A stretch of DNA of 64,000 bases from AP-15 sp963772965 (lineage in GTDB: Bacteria; Pseudomonadota; Alphaproteobacteria; ATCC43930; CGMCC-115725). The translations under genes were made by a program, and so were the position numbers. Below, one piece after another: positions 1-8,732 of this stretch. Under the pieces are notes generated by a model. The model was not told the DNA's origin and did not search any database. It worked only from the letters and a program-made list of their open reading frames with translations. Where the stretch lies: the NCBI GenBank assembly GCA_963772965.1, contig CAVYZU010000005.1, positions 124,001 through 188,000 on the forward strand, written 5' to 3'. Position 1 is the first letter of the stretch, and each line of letters opens with the position of its first letter.

Positions 1-2
1 GC

Positions 3-644
3 TATCTCGGGCTGATCCGCTGCCCGGCGATGTGGGGCCTGTTCATCTCGCAAGGCTGCCTCGTCTATACCGGCTATCTCTATATTTCCTGGTTGCCGAA
101 TTACCTGCAAACCGCGCGGCACCTGTCGATCTTGAACTCCGGCATCTACACCGCGATCCCGTTCCTGATCTCCACGGTGGTGGGCGTCGTCGCCAATTGG
201 GCCGGCGACAGAGTGCTAACCGCCGAAGCGGTGCGCGGCGGCAACCGCCGCTACCTGGTGGTACTCAGCCTGCTGTTTATGGCGGCGGGCTTGGGGATCC
301 CGTTTGTCCAGTCACTTGCCGCAGTCATCACTCTGATCACGATTGCGGTATCGGCCGCCCATGTCGGGCCGGCCGCCAACGGCGCCCTGGTCGCCGATCT
401 GCTGCGCTCACCCGGCGATGCCGGGCGAGCTACCGCCTTTCTTGTCCTGGGCGGCAATACCTTTGGCCTATTGGCGCCGATCGTGACCGGCTATGTCGTT
501 GCCGCAACTGGCAGCTTCAACGCGGCCTTCGCCGTGGCCGGTGCGCTGGCATTGGTCGGGGCAGTAGCGGCTCTGGCGCTGGTGCGCGGCACACTCGGCG
601 AGCACCTACGGCCGTCTCGTGCGAGTCCACGTCTCGCCAGTTGA
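3..644 (+). CDS. MFS transporter, C-terminal half (cut by window edge)
   Basis: The frame is open from the first bases, so the start and the first six membrane helices lie outside the window. The visible 213 residues are very hydrophobic and form about six membrane segments. The stretch around SWLPNYLQTARHLSI resembles the seventh helix region of anion:cation symporters of the major facilitator superfamily (ACS group, which carries sugar acids and similar organic anions). The substrate cannot be read from the half that is visible. The tail after the last helix is short and basic, as expected for a cytoplasmic end. No neighbouring gene here tells what is carried. Confidence 0.8.
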   Translation, partial: YLGLIRCPAMWGLFISQGCLVYTGYLYISWLPNYLQTARHLSILNSGIYTAIPFLISTVVGVVANWAGDRVLTAEAVRGGNRRYLVVLSLLFMAAGLGIPFVQSLAAVITLITIAVSAAHVGPAANGALVADLLRSPGDAGRATAFLVLGGNTFGLLAPIVTGYVVAATGSFNAAFAVAGALALVGAVAALALVRGTLGEHLRPSRASPRLAS

Positions 645-1349
645 GGTTCGCGACGATGCACAACGGCAGCGGCCGAACCCACAACCCTGCGCCATAATCT
701 CATGACCCGCAGCGGCTTTGGATCATATCTGGCGCAAGCCATGACCCATTGATAAATAGGGTGTCAGCCGGCTCCCGAAAGTCTTGGGGCTGCAATGCCG
801 CCTGTCTTGTGCACCTCTCCAGGGCGGATCATCGAAGTTTACGTCCGCTGACTATGTGAGGTGGCGACGCCACCGAATGCTCCTTGACGAGAATGTCCTC
901 AATCTCGAACCTGGGTAGCGCGGCCGGTCCGTCACGAATCGATACGACACCGCCTTCCTGCCGGTGGTCGCTGAGGATCTTACTTTGAAGACTTCCTTGC
1001 CGGCATCAATCGCAGCCGATGGGTGACGAGAAACAATGGAACAATCGCAGCCGCTCGGGTTGAAACGGCTTACATGGGCCTTGCCGTCCTCCGTGGCGGC
1101 AAAGACGAGTGGCATCACCGAGGGATGGCCCTCGAATAGTGTGGGACTGATGGGGCCCTGTACAGCGCTGGTCAGTTCGGGCCAGACGGAGCGAACAGGT
1201 GATTGCCCGGAAGCCCGCCGCCGACGGTCGGAGCGGCCCAGAAATCACAATTGTGCCGCTCGACCGGACTGAGGAACTCTTGAGCCACAGCGGGGTCCCG
1301 GTGTATTAAGCGCGTCGCAATATTTGCCATTAACGGGGTCTTCTCACGG
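645..1349. other. Non-coding or decayed stretch
   Basis: No convincing gene. Open frames exist on both strands but have no family resemblance, no ribosome-binding site and arginine/serine-rich compositions typical of chance frames in GC-rich DNA. A minus-strand run near 845-1010 reads like the end of a protein but has no start and no recognisable motif. It may be decayed coding DNA. Confidence 0.4.
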
Positions 1350-1598
1350 GTGACAGAAAGCCAGATCGGGGCGCTCTCGTCTCCCGCGCCCCACCCGATC
1401 TCACCTGCTGCCGGGCGGCAACGCCGCCGCCGGGAACGGCTCCGACGCGGCGCCGCGGTGGTACAGCTCGTGATTTCACCGGCCGCGATCAACGATTTGG
1501 TCCGCCTCGGCTGGCTGGGTGACAGCGACCGCAGCGATCGGCAAGCGGTCAAGGACGCCTTCGTCCGGTTTGCGAAATGGGCGCTCAGTCACGCGTGA
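1350..1598 (+). CDS. Small hypothetical protein, possible remnant
   Basis: 82 residues. The first third is low-complexity. From about residue 23 a block of arginines leads into a hydrophobic and helical segment (VVQLVISPAAINDLVRLGWL, then a charged helix ending FAKWALSHA). I recall small uncharacterised alphaproteobacterial proteins of this RRxRxRxRRG-then-helix layout, often near mobile DNA. The start codon is uncertain because the conserved part begins well downstream of the first ATG. It may be a real 60-residue protein with a later start, or the end of a decayed gene. No function can be proposed. Confidence 0.4.
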   Translation: MTESQIGALSSPAPHPISPAAGRQRRRRERLRRGAAVVQLVISPAAINDLVRLGWLGDSDRSDRQAVKDAFVRFAKWALSHA

Positions 1599-1946
1599 CA
1601 TGAGCGCTTCGCCGTACCTGGTCCCTCAAGCAGGAAGATCCGGGTTTCCCGAGAGTGAAGACTGCTGCTGCCGTGACCCGGGGCAAATATCGTGAATTCC
1701 GCGCTGGCTGACTTTTAATCAGTGTTGAAGGGTGGCTGCCCACGTCGGTAACTCTTTCCTGGATCAATATCACCGCGCATGTAATTGGCAGGGCTCTGAC
1801 GTGGACGCCACCAACTGCGGTTAGAGATCTGCGGTCTCATCAACGCTACGCTCAAGCCGGCGAGCCGACGCGGCGTCATCGAGAGATTAGGAAAGGATGC
1901 GGCGCGCGGTGGAGGATGGCGGAGGCAGAAAACCTAGGCTTAGCCT
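1599..1946. other. Intergenic stretch without recognisable gene
   Basis: About 350 bases downstream of the pyrE-like gene's stop codon (that gene is on the other strand). A 62-residue minus-strand frame is present but shows no motif and no ribosome-binding site. I see no RNA gene or clear terminator. Confidence 0.4.
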
Positions 1947-2522
1947 CTAATCAAAGTCTCGGGTTGTGTATATCGGGACGAATTCGAGGCCTTCTTTTAC
2001 AAATCGCTCCGTCGCGCCTTCGCATCGATCAACAATCGTAATAACTTTGATGACTTTGCAGTTCCGCTCGCGGACAGCTTGAACTGCCTTCATTACGGAA
2101 CCGCCCGATGTGGTGACATCATCGAGCATTATAACTTCGGCACCGTTTTCTAGGAATCCTTCGATAAGATTTTGCGTGCCGTGATTTTTAATTTCCTCTC
2201 TTACATAGAATCCCATGATCCCGTCCTGAGAGGCGCTGTAGTGCACGAGTGCGGAGATGATGGGAATCGCCCCGACTGCCAGCCCGCCCACAAATACGCC
2301 ACGACGACCCGTCGTAAGCTGATAGAGCATCGGGCACAAGAGATTCAGCGCCTCTGGGTTGAATGTAGTCGGTTTCATGTCAAAATAATAGTTGCTATTC
2401 TGCCCCGATGACAAAATGTACACTTTGTCGGTTCGTAAGGATTTCTCCTTGATGATTTCGCGTAATCTATGCCACGCTGGCTGCGATGGAAAATAACTGG
2501 GAGTTGCCATCTTATCGGTCAT
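1947..2522 (-). CDS. pyrE: Orotate phosphoribosyltransferase
   Basis: Makes orotidine 5'-phosphate from orotate and PRPP in pyrimidine synthesis. The 191-residue protein has the PRPP-binding loop VIMLDDVTTSGGSV at about residues 130-143. It also has the mobile catalytic loop (YVREEIKNHG, Lys112 and His114) and an N-terminal substrate segment SGQNSNYYFDMK. Length is normal for the family. The ATG at 2522 follows GAGGG at a suitable distance. Base composition is clearly more AT-rich than the flanking genes and no other pyrimidine gene is near, so it may have arrived by transfer or serve as a second copy. Family assignment is firm; whether it is the cell's only pyrE is unknown. Confidence 0.88.
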   Translation of the reverse strand: MTDKMATPSYFPSQPAWHRLREIIKEKSLRTDKVYILSSGQNSNYYFDMKPTTFNPEALNLLCPMLYQLTTGRRGVFVGGLAVGAIPIISALVHYSASQDGIMGFYVREEIKNHGTQNLIEGFLENGAEVIMLDDVTTSGGSVMKAVQAVRERNCKVIKVITIVDRCEGATERFVKEGLEFVPIYTTRDFD

Positions 2523-3057
2523 GCGCCCTCGCCGCGATATTCGTCGCCTTCCCGCAAGGCAAAACGGAGGGCTAAGAGTTTAGGTGCCTTTCGGCTGGGG
2601 TCAAGCCGCGCGGCTCCGCTGCCAATAGCCGCCGAAGGTGATGCTTGCGTTATTGCGCATCTCCATCCGATAAGGGGGTTAACGTGGAATCCGTTGGGCT
2701 CTTTGCCGTGATTCTCGCGCCACGCCGCCTCTTGCCTGAAGCGGATTAGGTCGGGGCCGGCGACGTGATGATGATGATGACCGATTTCCTCCGGCGCATC
2801 TGCGAGAAGAAAGATCCGGCGTTGTAGATTTCACAGCGACCGCAATCCCGACATGGCCCGTTTTCTCCCCTTCGTTCTTCGGTTCGCCTCGCACTGCGGG
2901 CGAACTTGTTCATGATCGCGGCACAACGACTTATCGAGCCGCGCGCAAAGCGTCAACCTTGTTACGCAAAATAGGACACCGCCGTCGCGCAGAACGCGTC
3001 CTAACCCGCGGCGCCATATGCTCGCCTACTATCCAGCCGCGGCAGGCAACGGCTGAC
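2523..3057. other. Intergenic stretch without recognisable gene
   Basis: About 530 bases upstream of pyrE. Frames up to 80 codons occur on both strands but look like chance. A short TGATGATGATGATG run lies near 2766-2780. The pyrE promoter should lie at the left end, but I could not pick a convincing -35/-10 pair. Confidence 0.4.
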
Positions 3058-3908
3058 CTAACCAGTCAGTGTCGTGGGCGCCTGCTGTTTTGATGCTTCG
3101 ATCAGCAGGTCGACAAATTCCTTTAGTGGCATGCCCACCCGGCCACCGAGCCGGGCAGCGGCTCGGTTGACGTGCGAGAGGATACCGTCGCGGTAGAGCG
3201 CGCGTGAATCGCCGATCGGGGCACTATCCGCCGAGGTCGTGCCGGCGACGATCCCTTTTTGGTTGAGATCAGCCAGCCGCGCGATGCCAGCCCCGTCCAT
3301 GCCACCGCCGGCATCGCTGAAGAACACGGCGTAAATGTCCACCGGGATCGCGTTGTCCGGCCTATCTCCGGAAAGGGCGCCATGCGATGCGGTGACGGCA
3401 ATCTGACCGCCGTCGTCGGGTTGCAGCATCCCGATGGAATCGGCACAGATCAGCCGCGGCTCGCCGGGTACGTCGCGCATGACAAAGCGGGCACCATCGG
3501 TGATGCTCGGCGGCACGACGGGACGATTGCCGAGCGCATGAGTTCGGCACACTCGTGGACGCTCTGGCCGGACGTGCAGCCGAGGGCCGCGGCCGCGCGA
3601 TTGACGTGGCTGATGATGCCGTGGTCGAGCAAATGGTCGCCGTCGCCGATGTGGCATGTCTGCGCATCCGCGGTCGCCGCCGCTGAGTCGATCTGGTCGA
3701 GGTAATCAAGCCCGCAGATGCCGGCGTCATCCTTGCCGATGCCGGCATCGTTCATGATCACGCCACGAACGCCCCATTTGGCCGCGTTGAAGGCATTGTA
3801 TCGGCCGCCATAGGACTCGGAGACGACCACGTGTGAGCGATGCTCGTCGCGAACAAACGAGCAGCTGGCAACCGTCAGGATCTTTACGTCTTCGCTTGCA
3901 GTGTTCAT
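3058..3908 (-). pseudogene. Two-repeat hypothetical protein, frameshifted
   Basis: Two minus-strand frames join into one gene of about 283 residues if one base is restored near 3500-3530. The start at 3908 (MNTASEDVK) has GGAGG eight bases upstream. The halves are homologous. SESYGGRYN...VIMNDAGIGKDDAGI and GIISHVNRAAAALG in the first match TASHGALSG...VFFSDAGGGMDGAGI and GILSHVNRAAARLG in the second. Both halves also share an IGD segment before the HVN motif. So the gene arose by internal duplication. I do not recognise the family; no membrane segment or signal peptide is visible. The frameshift may be real decay or a read error. Confidence 0.6.
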
Positions 3909-4355
3909 CGGCTTGCCCTCCACGCTCGATACCCGACCACGACCTGGCCGTCGCGATTCCAACGGCCAAACCCAATTCATGCGGATCACAGGCCGAAGCG
4001 GGCGCGGCCGAAGCAAGTGCTCTCGGGCCAATAGCGATTTTAATCGAATTGTTCGTTGATCGCGGGCGTGTGCTCCGCTGGCGCGAGCATTTGCCGGAGT
4101 TTAGCCGCTGGGTGCTTTTCGGTTATTAAATTTGGATGAGGACGCAAGCTCCTCTGGACCGCATCCGACCGCCTGATTTTCGATGGCGTGAATAGCAGCT
4201 TTCGGCGCATCTTGCCCGTTGCGGTCCGTCCCGGCGAAGGACCTTTACCGAACTGACAGCAGCCACTCAACCGTGGCGGCGGCTATCGCTCTCCATGCCT
4301 CACTGCAGACACGGGAGTGGAGTAATGGACAACGCTAGGTCATTCGGGAGCGCGG
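3909..4355. other. Intergenic stretch without recognisable gene
   Basis: About 450 bases between two minus-strand genes. It must hold the promoter of the two-repeat gene and the end of the GMC transcript. Frames of 60-98 codons are present but have no motif. No clear hairpin-T terminator was seen. Confidence 0.4.
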
Positions 4356-6035
4356 TCACCGCTGCGCCGCTTGCCAGTTCGCTGCCACGTACACCGGCAC
4401 ATTCGCTGCCGGCAGCGGCGTATGCCCGCGCACGTGGTCAGCACCTTTTTCGCCGATCATGATGGTGGGCGCATTCAGGTTGCCAGTTGTGATCGTCGGC
4501 ATGATCGAGGAATCGATTACGCGTAGCCCTTCTAACCCGATCACGCGACACTCCGGATTAACCACCGCCCGCTGATCGTCCGTCTGCCCCATCCGGCAAG
4601 TACCGCATGGATGATAGGCGCTCTCGGCTTTTTCGCGCACGAAGGCGTCGATCTCGGCATCCGTCTGCACCACATCGCCCGGCTGGATTTCCTGCCCCCG
4701 GTAGCGGTCGAAGGCGGGTTGAGCGAAGATCTCGCGTGTCAGTCGCACCGCTGCGCGCATCGCGGTCCAGTCGTCCGGGTGGCTCATGTAGTTGAAGCGG
4801 ATGCGCGGCGCCGCTGCCGGGTCGACCGATGCAAGCCGCACCCACCCGCGGCTTTGCGAGCGCATCGGCCCGATATGTGCCTGAAACCCGTGACCCGGTG
4901 CTAGCGACTTGCCGTCATAGGACACGGCGAGCGGCAGGAAGTGGTATTGCAAATCCGGATGGGGCACGCCGGCGCGGCTGCGCACAAAGCCGCCGGTCTC
5001 GAAATGGTTGGTGGCGCCTAGCCCGTCATGGTGCAGCAGCCAACGCATGCCAATCCACGCCCTGGCCAGCGGGCGCATCGCCGAATAGAGCGTGATTGGC
5101 TCGCGACACTCCACCTGGAAATAGAATTCCAGATGGTCCTGCAGGTTCTCGCCTACGCCTTCCCGCTCCTGAACCACCTCGATGCCGAGCGCGCGCAACT
5201 CCTGGGCCGGCCCGACCCCTGACAACTTGAGAAGCTGCGGGCTATTGATCGGGCCGCCTGCCAGGATCACCTCGCGCGCCGCGTACGCTTTGCGCTCCTC
5301 GCCGCCTCGGAAATACGCTACACCTACAGCACGCCTCTCCGAGAACAGAACGCGGGTCGCGCGTGCATGCGTCAAAACCCGCAAATTTGCCCGCCGCAGT
5401 GCCGGGCGCAGATAGGCATTTGCAGTACTCCAACGCCGTCCCCGGTGCACCGACATGGCTATGCGTCCGAAACCCTCCTGCTGGTAGCCGTTATAGTCTG
5501 GCGTGGCCGGGTAACCGGCCTGTTGTGCCGCCCGCAGCCAGGCGTGGTGCAGCGGATTGTCCAAGCGCCCATAACAGTTATGCAGCGGACCATCGCTGGC
5601 GCGGTATTGCGGATCTCCGCCCTCGTGGGCGTCGGCGCGGCGGAAATAGGGCAGTACATGGCGATAGCCCCAGCCCTCGGCGCCCTGTTTTTCCCAGCCA
5701 TCAAAATCGCGCGGATTGCCACGTACCCAAACCATTCCGTTGATCGAGGACGAACCACCCAGCACCTTGCCGCGCGGCGTGGCTAGCTGTCGTCCGCCCA
5801 GATGCGTCTCCGGCTCGGTGGCAAAATCCCAATTGTATTTCGGCATGTTCATGGGAATCGAGAGAGCGCCCGGCATCTGAATCAGCAGCGAGCGATCCGA
5901 ACCGCCGAACTCCAGCAGCAGTACGCGTGACTTGCCCTCCTCGGTCAGCCGGTTTGCCAATACGCAGCCCGCCGAGCCGGCGCCAACCACGATGTAGTCA
6001 AAATTGTCGGCGGTGGACCCGATACTCAAGACCAT
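4356..6035 (-). CDS. GMC-family FAD oxidoreductase (choline/alcohol dehydrogenase type)
   Basis: A 559-residue flavoprotein that oxidises an alcohol to an aldehyde. The FAD-binding motif VVGAGSAGCVLANRL is near residues 16-30. GMC signature 1 is GGSSSINGMVWVRGN, and signature 2 is GGPINSPQLLKLSG. The C-terminal catalytic region has YHPCGTCRMG with the active-site histidine and TGNLNAPTIMIGEKGAD. Length is standard for BetA/AlkJ relatives. No signal peptide, so it acts in the cytoplasm or on the inner face of the membrane. The substrate is open: betaine-aldehyde dehydrogenase and choline transport genes are absent here, so choline is only one option. The ATG at 6035 lacks a strong ribosome-binding site. 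Confidence 0.88.
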   Translation of the reverse strand: MVLSIGSTADNFDYIVVGAGSAGCVLANRLTEEGKSRVLLLEFGGSDRSLLIQMPGALSIPMNMPKYNWDFATEPETHLGGRQLATPRGKVLGGSSSINGMVWVRGNPRDFDGWEKQGAEGWGYRHVLPYFRRADAHEGGDPQYRASDGPLHNCYGRLDNPLHHAWLRAAQQAGYPATPDYNGYQQEGFGRIAMSVHRGRRWSTANAYLRPALRRANLRVLTHARATRVLFSERRAVGVAYFRGGEERKAYAAREVILAGGPINSPQLLKLSGVGPAQELRALGIEVVQEREGVGENLQDHLEFYFQVECREPITLYSAMRPLARAWIGMRWLLHHDGLGATNHFETGGFVRSRAGVPHPDLQYHFLPLAVSYDGKSLAPGHGFQAHIGPMRSQSRGWVRLASVDPAAAPRIRFNYMSHPDDWTAMRAAVRLTREIFAQPAFDRYRGQEIQPGDVVQTDAEIDAFVREKAESAYHPCGTCRMGQTDDQRAVVNPECRVIGLEGLRVIDSSIMPTITTGNLNAPTIMIGEKGADHVRGHTPLPAANVPVYVAANWQAAQR

Positions 6036-6557
6036 AGTCGTGCATTCGTAAGGTGAAGGTTGCTCCCCCTGCTCGTCAGATTTTTACCACGCCTTGCTGT
6101 CTGATGGGCCGATGAAGTCGTGGCCGACCCCTCAACGTTGTGCAATTGAAGCGGCAGTCCACCGATTTTATGAGACGGCGCCATCGCCGTCGGACTCTCG
6201 ATGATCAAGCGCGCCTCATTCAGGGTTGCGTCGCGTAGGCTGCTCCGGCCCGCTGTGCCGTCATCCGCGCAAGCTATACACGATCGGCCTGCCTGATGCC
6301 TCCAAGGGCCTCTCGTCGGTTAACCCCGTGTCGGGTCGAAGCTCGCCGCTCCAGGGCGAGGCGGCAAGGTTTGGGATCGGCACGTCTTACCTATTGCCAT
6401 GCGTCCCGGCGATGGTCACCTTTCCGGACCCACAGCGGGCACTTAGCCTTGGCGGCGGCAACCGCTCGTGATGCCCCGAAGCCGTCATCAACGGCTTCTT
6501 CCTTGCGACGCCGCCGGACCCGTTGCGGGCGCGCTCTAGTTCCCATCTCGCTCGGGC
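6036..6557. other. Intergenic stretch without recognisable gene
   Basis: About 520 bases between the GMC gene and the solute-binding protein gene, both on the minus strand. No conserved frame is seen. If this was a sugar ABC operon, permease genes would be expected here, downstream of the binding protein; they are absent. Confidence 0.45.
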
Positions 6558-7927
6558 TCAGCCCTGTGCGATCGGATATTTCGCGAAGATCTCCTCTACC
6601 CGTTTGAGCGCCTGGTCCGCGGCGGTCTGCGGCGTTAGCCCGTCCTTCATGATTGCGATCCACGCGTTGGGGAAGACACGCTCGTTTTGGACATAAGCAT
6701 AGGCCGGGTTGTAGACCCAGAAATTCAGCACGGTCGGAGCAGGCCCTGCTGGACATAGAGCCCCCGGTGCGGGTCCTTGGCGTCGAGCCACCAGGGGTCA
6801 TTCTTCACGATAGACAGCATCGGCGGCAGGTTGCGGCCGAGTCCCGTTTTCAGCAGCTCGTTGATGATCTTGGGCTGGATCAGATATTTGAGAAATTCCT
6901 TCGCCGCCGCGACGTTCTTCGCTCCATTCGGGATCAGACCGCAGAAGCTGCCAGTCAGGCTCGGCACCGGCTTGCCATCGTTGCTGAGCGGCAAGCCCAT
7001 CGTCACGATATCGTTGTATTCCTGCTGGTTCTTGATGATGGCGACCTCAGTCGAGATCGAGCCGTCAAGATCCATGACGACCGTCTTGGAATGAATGGCG
7101 TTGTTGTCATCGGCGTCGTTCCAGTTGATCGCACCCGGCGGGATGAAGCCTTCCTTATAGGCTGTCGTCGGATAGGTCAGCGCCTTGATCACTGCCTCCT
7201 TCACCTTCGGATCGTCGAGATGCAATTTGCCGTCCTTGGTGACGATGTCCAGACCGCCATAGGCAATCAAGAAATAGGCGAACACGTTGTGGGGATCGCC
7301 TCCGATGCCCAAATTGAGGCCGAGGCCATAAATGTGGCGCTGGCCTTGAGCGCGCAGTTTCTTCTGCACCTCCTTGAAGAAATCGTAATAGGCGTCCCAA
7401 GTTTTCGGGATGTCTTCCATCTTATAGCCGGCCTTCTCGACCAGCGACCGCCAGACATGGTTCGGTAATGCCCCTTGGGTATAAGGCGCGCCGTAAAAGC
7501 TGCGCTTTTTCTCGACGTTGTTGTAGCATAGCGCCGTAAGCAGTGCCGTGTCGGTGTACTCTTCCCGTTGCGTCTCCACGACATCAGTCAGGTCGACCAG
7601 CTTGTCGTTCCAGGCGAGCAGCGCAATGGTCTCGGCGGGCTGATTGGGGAACACATCGGGGACGACGCCGCTGGTGACCGCTGAGACGATTTTCTGGCGC
7701 AGCGGCGCGTACGGCAGGATGCTGTAGTCGAGCGTATTGCCGGTGGCCTTCTCATACTCTGCGACGATCTTCCTGAACGAGATGTCTTCTTCCTCGGCGT
7801 AGCCCTGAGTCCACCACACGGTGGCGGTTGTCGCCGCAGCGTTGGCGACATAGGGACGGGCAAAGGCGCCGACCGCGCCTAGCGTGAGAGAGGTGCGAAG
7901 CACCGAACGCCGCGTCAAATTTGCCAT
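6558..7927 (-). pseudogene. ABC transporter solute-binding protein (sugar type), frameshifted near its end
   Basis: Periplasmic binding protein of the family-1 (MalE-like) type. The start at 7927 has AAGGAAA upstream and gives a Tat-type signal (TRRSVLRTSLTLGAVGAF, cleavage near ANA). The body has the expected motifs, such as DVFPNQPAETIALLAW and the late NGAKNVAAAKEFLKYL. Around 6735-6750 the frame ends early as LLRPC. The proper ending (TVLNFWVYNPAYAYVQ to EIFAKYPIAQG) continues in another frame to 6558. Restoring one base gives 456 residues, a normal length. Upstream lies the tail of a second, related gene, so these were tandem binding proteins. The permease genes are missing. Confidence 0.75.
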
Positions 7928-7997
7928 ATCTGCGTTTCCTTCTGCTGGCGCCGCGGCATCGTCGCGGGCGCGTTCTGGTCGCCGGTCTTTTGCCGGC

Positions 7998-8040
7998 TCA
8001 ACTCGTCGCGATCGGGTATTTCGCGGTGATCCACAGGCTC
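7998..8040 (-). pseudogene. C-terminal scrap of a second solute-binding protein gene
   Basis: Reading leftward, the last codons spell LWITAKYPIATS and a stop at 7998-8000. This matches the end of the downstream binding protein (EIFAKYPIAQG). It lies 70 bases before that gene's start. The rest of the gene is gone: the coding similarity stops where the tail of istA begins at about 8040. The scrap shows that a paralogous binding-protein gene once preceded the present one and was removed by an IS21-linked deletion. Confidence 0.6.
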
Positions 8041-8041
8041 G

Positions 8042-8098
8042 ACTGAGCTGTTGCGGCCGCTGCTCGAATACGAGCGATTGGTCGGGGGACATTGGTGA
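8042..8098 (+). pseudogene. istA: istA tail (IS21 transposase remnant)
   Basis: Eighteen codons (TELLRPLLEYERLVGGHW) and a TGA that overlaps the istB ATG by one base (TGATG at 8096-8100). That translational coupling is the normal istA/istB arrangement. Everything upstream of about 8042 is replaced by the remnant of a solute-binding protein gene on the other strand. Confidence 0.6.
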
Positions 8099-8732
8099 TG
8101 GACCACGATCATCTGACCGCAATGCTCAATCGGCTCAAGTTGACCGCGATCCGTGACCAGCTCGACAGTCTGGTCGACGAGGCGGCGCGGCGCGAGCTGA
8201 CGATCCGCGAGGCCCTGTTTCTCTTCTGCGAACGTGAGATCGGCCGCAAGGACGAGCGCCGCATCGAGATGAGCATTGGGCTGGCGCGCTTTCCGTTTGT
8301 GCGCGATCTCGATGGTTTCGATTTCGCCGCCCAGCCTTCGATCGATAAAAAGCAGATCCGCGAGCTTGCGGCCGGGCGCTTTATTGCCAATGCCGAAGCG
8401 GTGCTATTGCTGGGGCCGCCCGGAGTCGGCAAGACGCATCTGGCCGTGGCCATCGGGCGCCAGGCGATCCTGGCCGGCTATACGGTGCTGTTCATGCCGG
8501 CACCGACTCTGGTCGCCCAGCTTGCCAAGGCGCACAGCGACGGCCGGCTCGAGGACCGCCTCACCCATTTCGGCAAACCGAAGCTATTGATTGTCGACGA
8601 GCTCGGCTATCTGCCGTTTGAAGCCAATGCGGCGCATTTGTTTTTTCAGCTCGTCTCGCGGCGCTACGAGCGCGGCAGCATGCTGATCACCAGTAATCGC
8701 GCGATCGGCGAATGGGGAAATGTGTTCGGCGA
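8098..8732 (+). pseudogene. istB: istB, 5' part (IS21 ATPase helper)
   Basis: IstB is the AAA+ ATPase that helps IstA choose and capture target DNA. This part carries the N-terminal helical region, Walker A GPPGVGKT (residues 106-113), Walker B LLIVDEL and the sensor-like LITSNRAIGEWG. The frame leaves the IstB sequence at VFGE, where an 11-base core GTGTTCGGCGA (8722-8732) marks the insertion of a foreign element. The remaining open frame to 8748 (PKTS) is element sequence. The missing end is found intact at 11336-11480. ATG 8098 is preferred over the TTG at 8092 because it couples to the istA stop. Confidence 0.85.

Noticed and set aside
845..1020. Minus-strand run ending in a protein-like tail
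   Set aside because: It has a stop upstream, no start codon and no motif that I recognise; too weak to call a gene.
1172..1552. 126-codon minus-strand frame
   Set aside because: Arg/Ser-rich, no ribosome-binding site, overlaps the better small plus-strand frame; likely chance.
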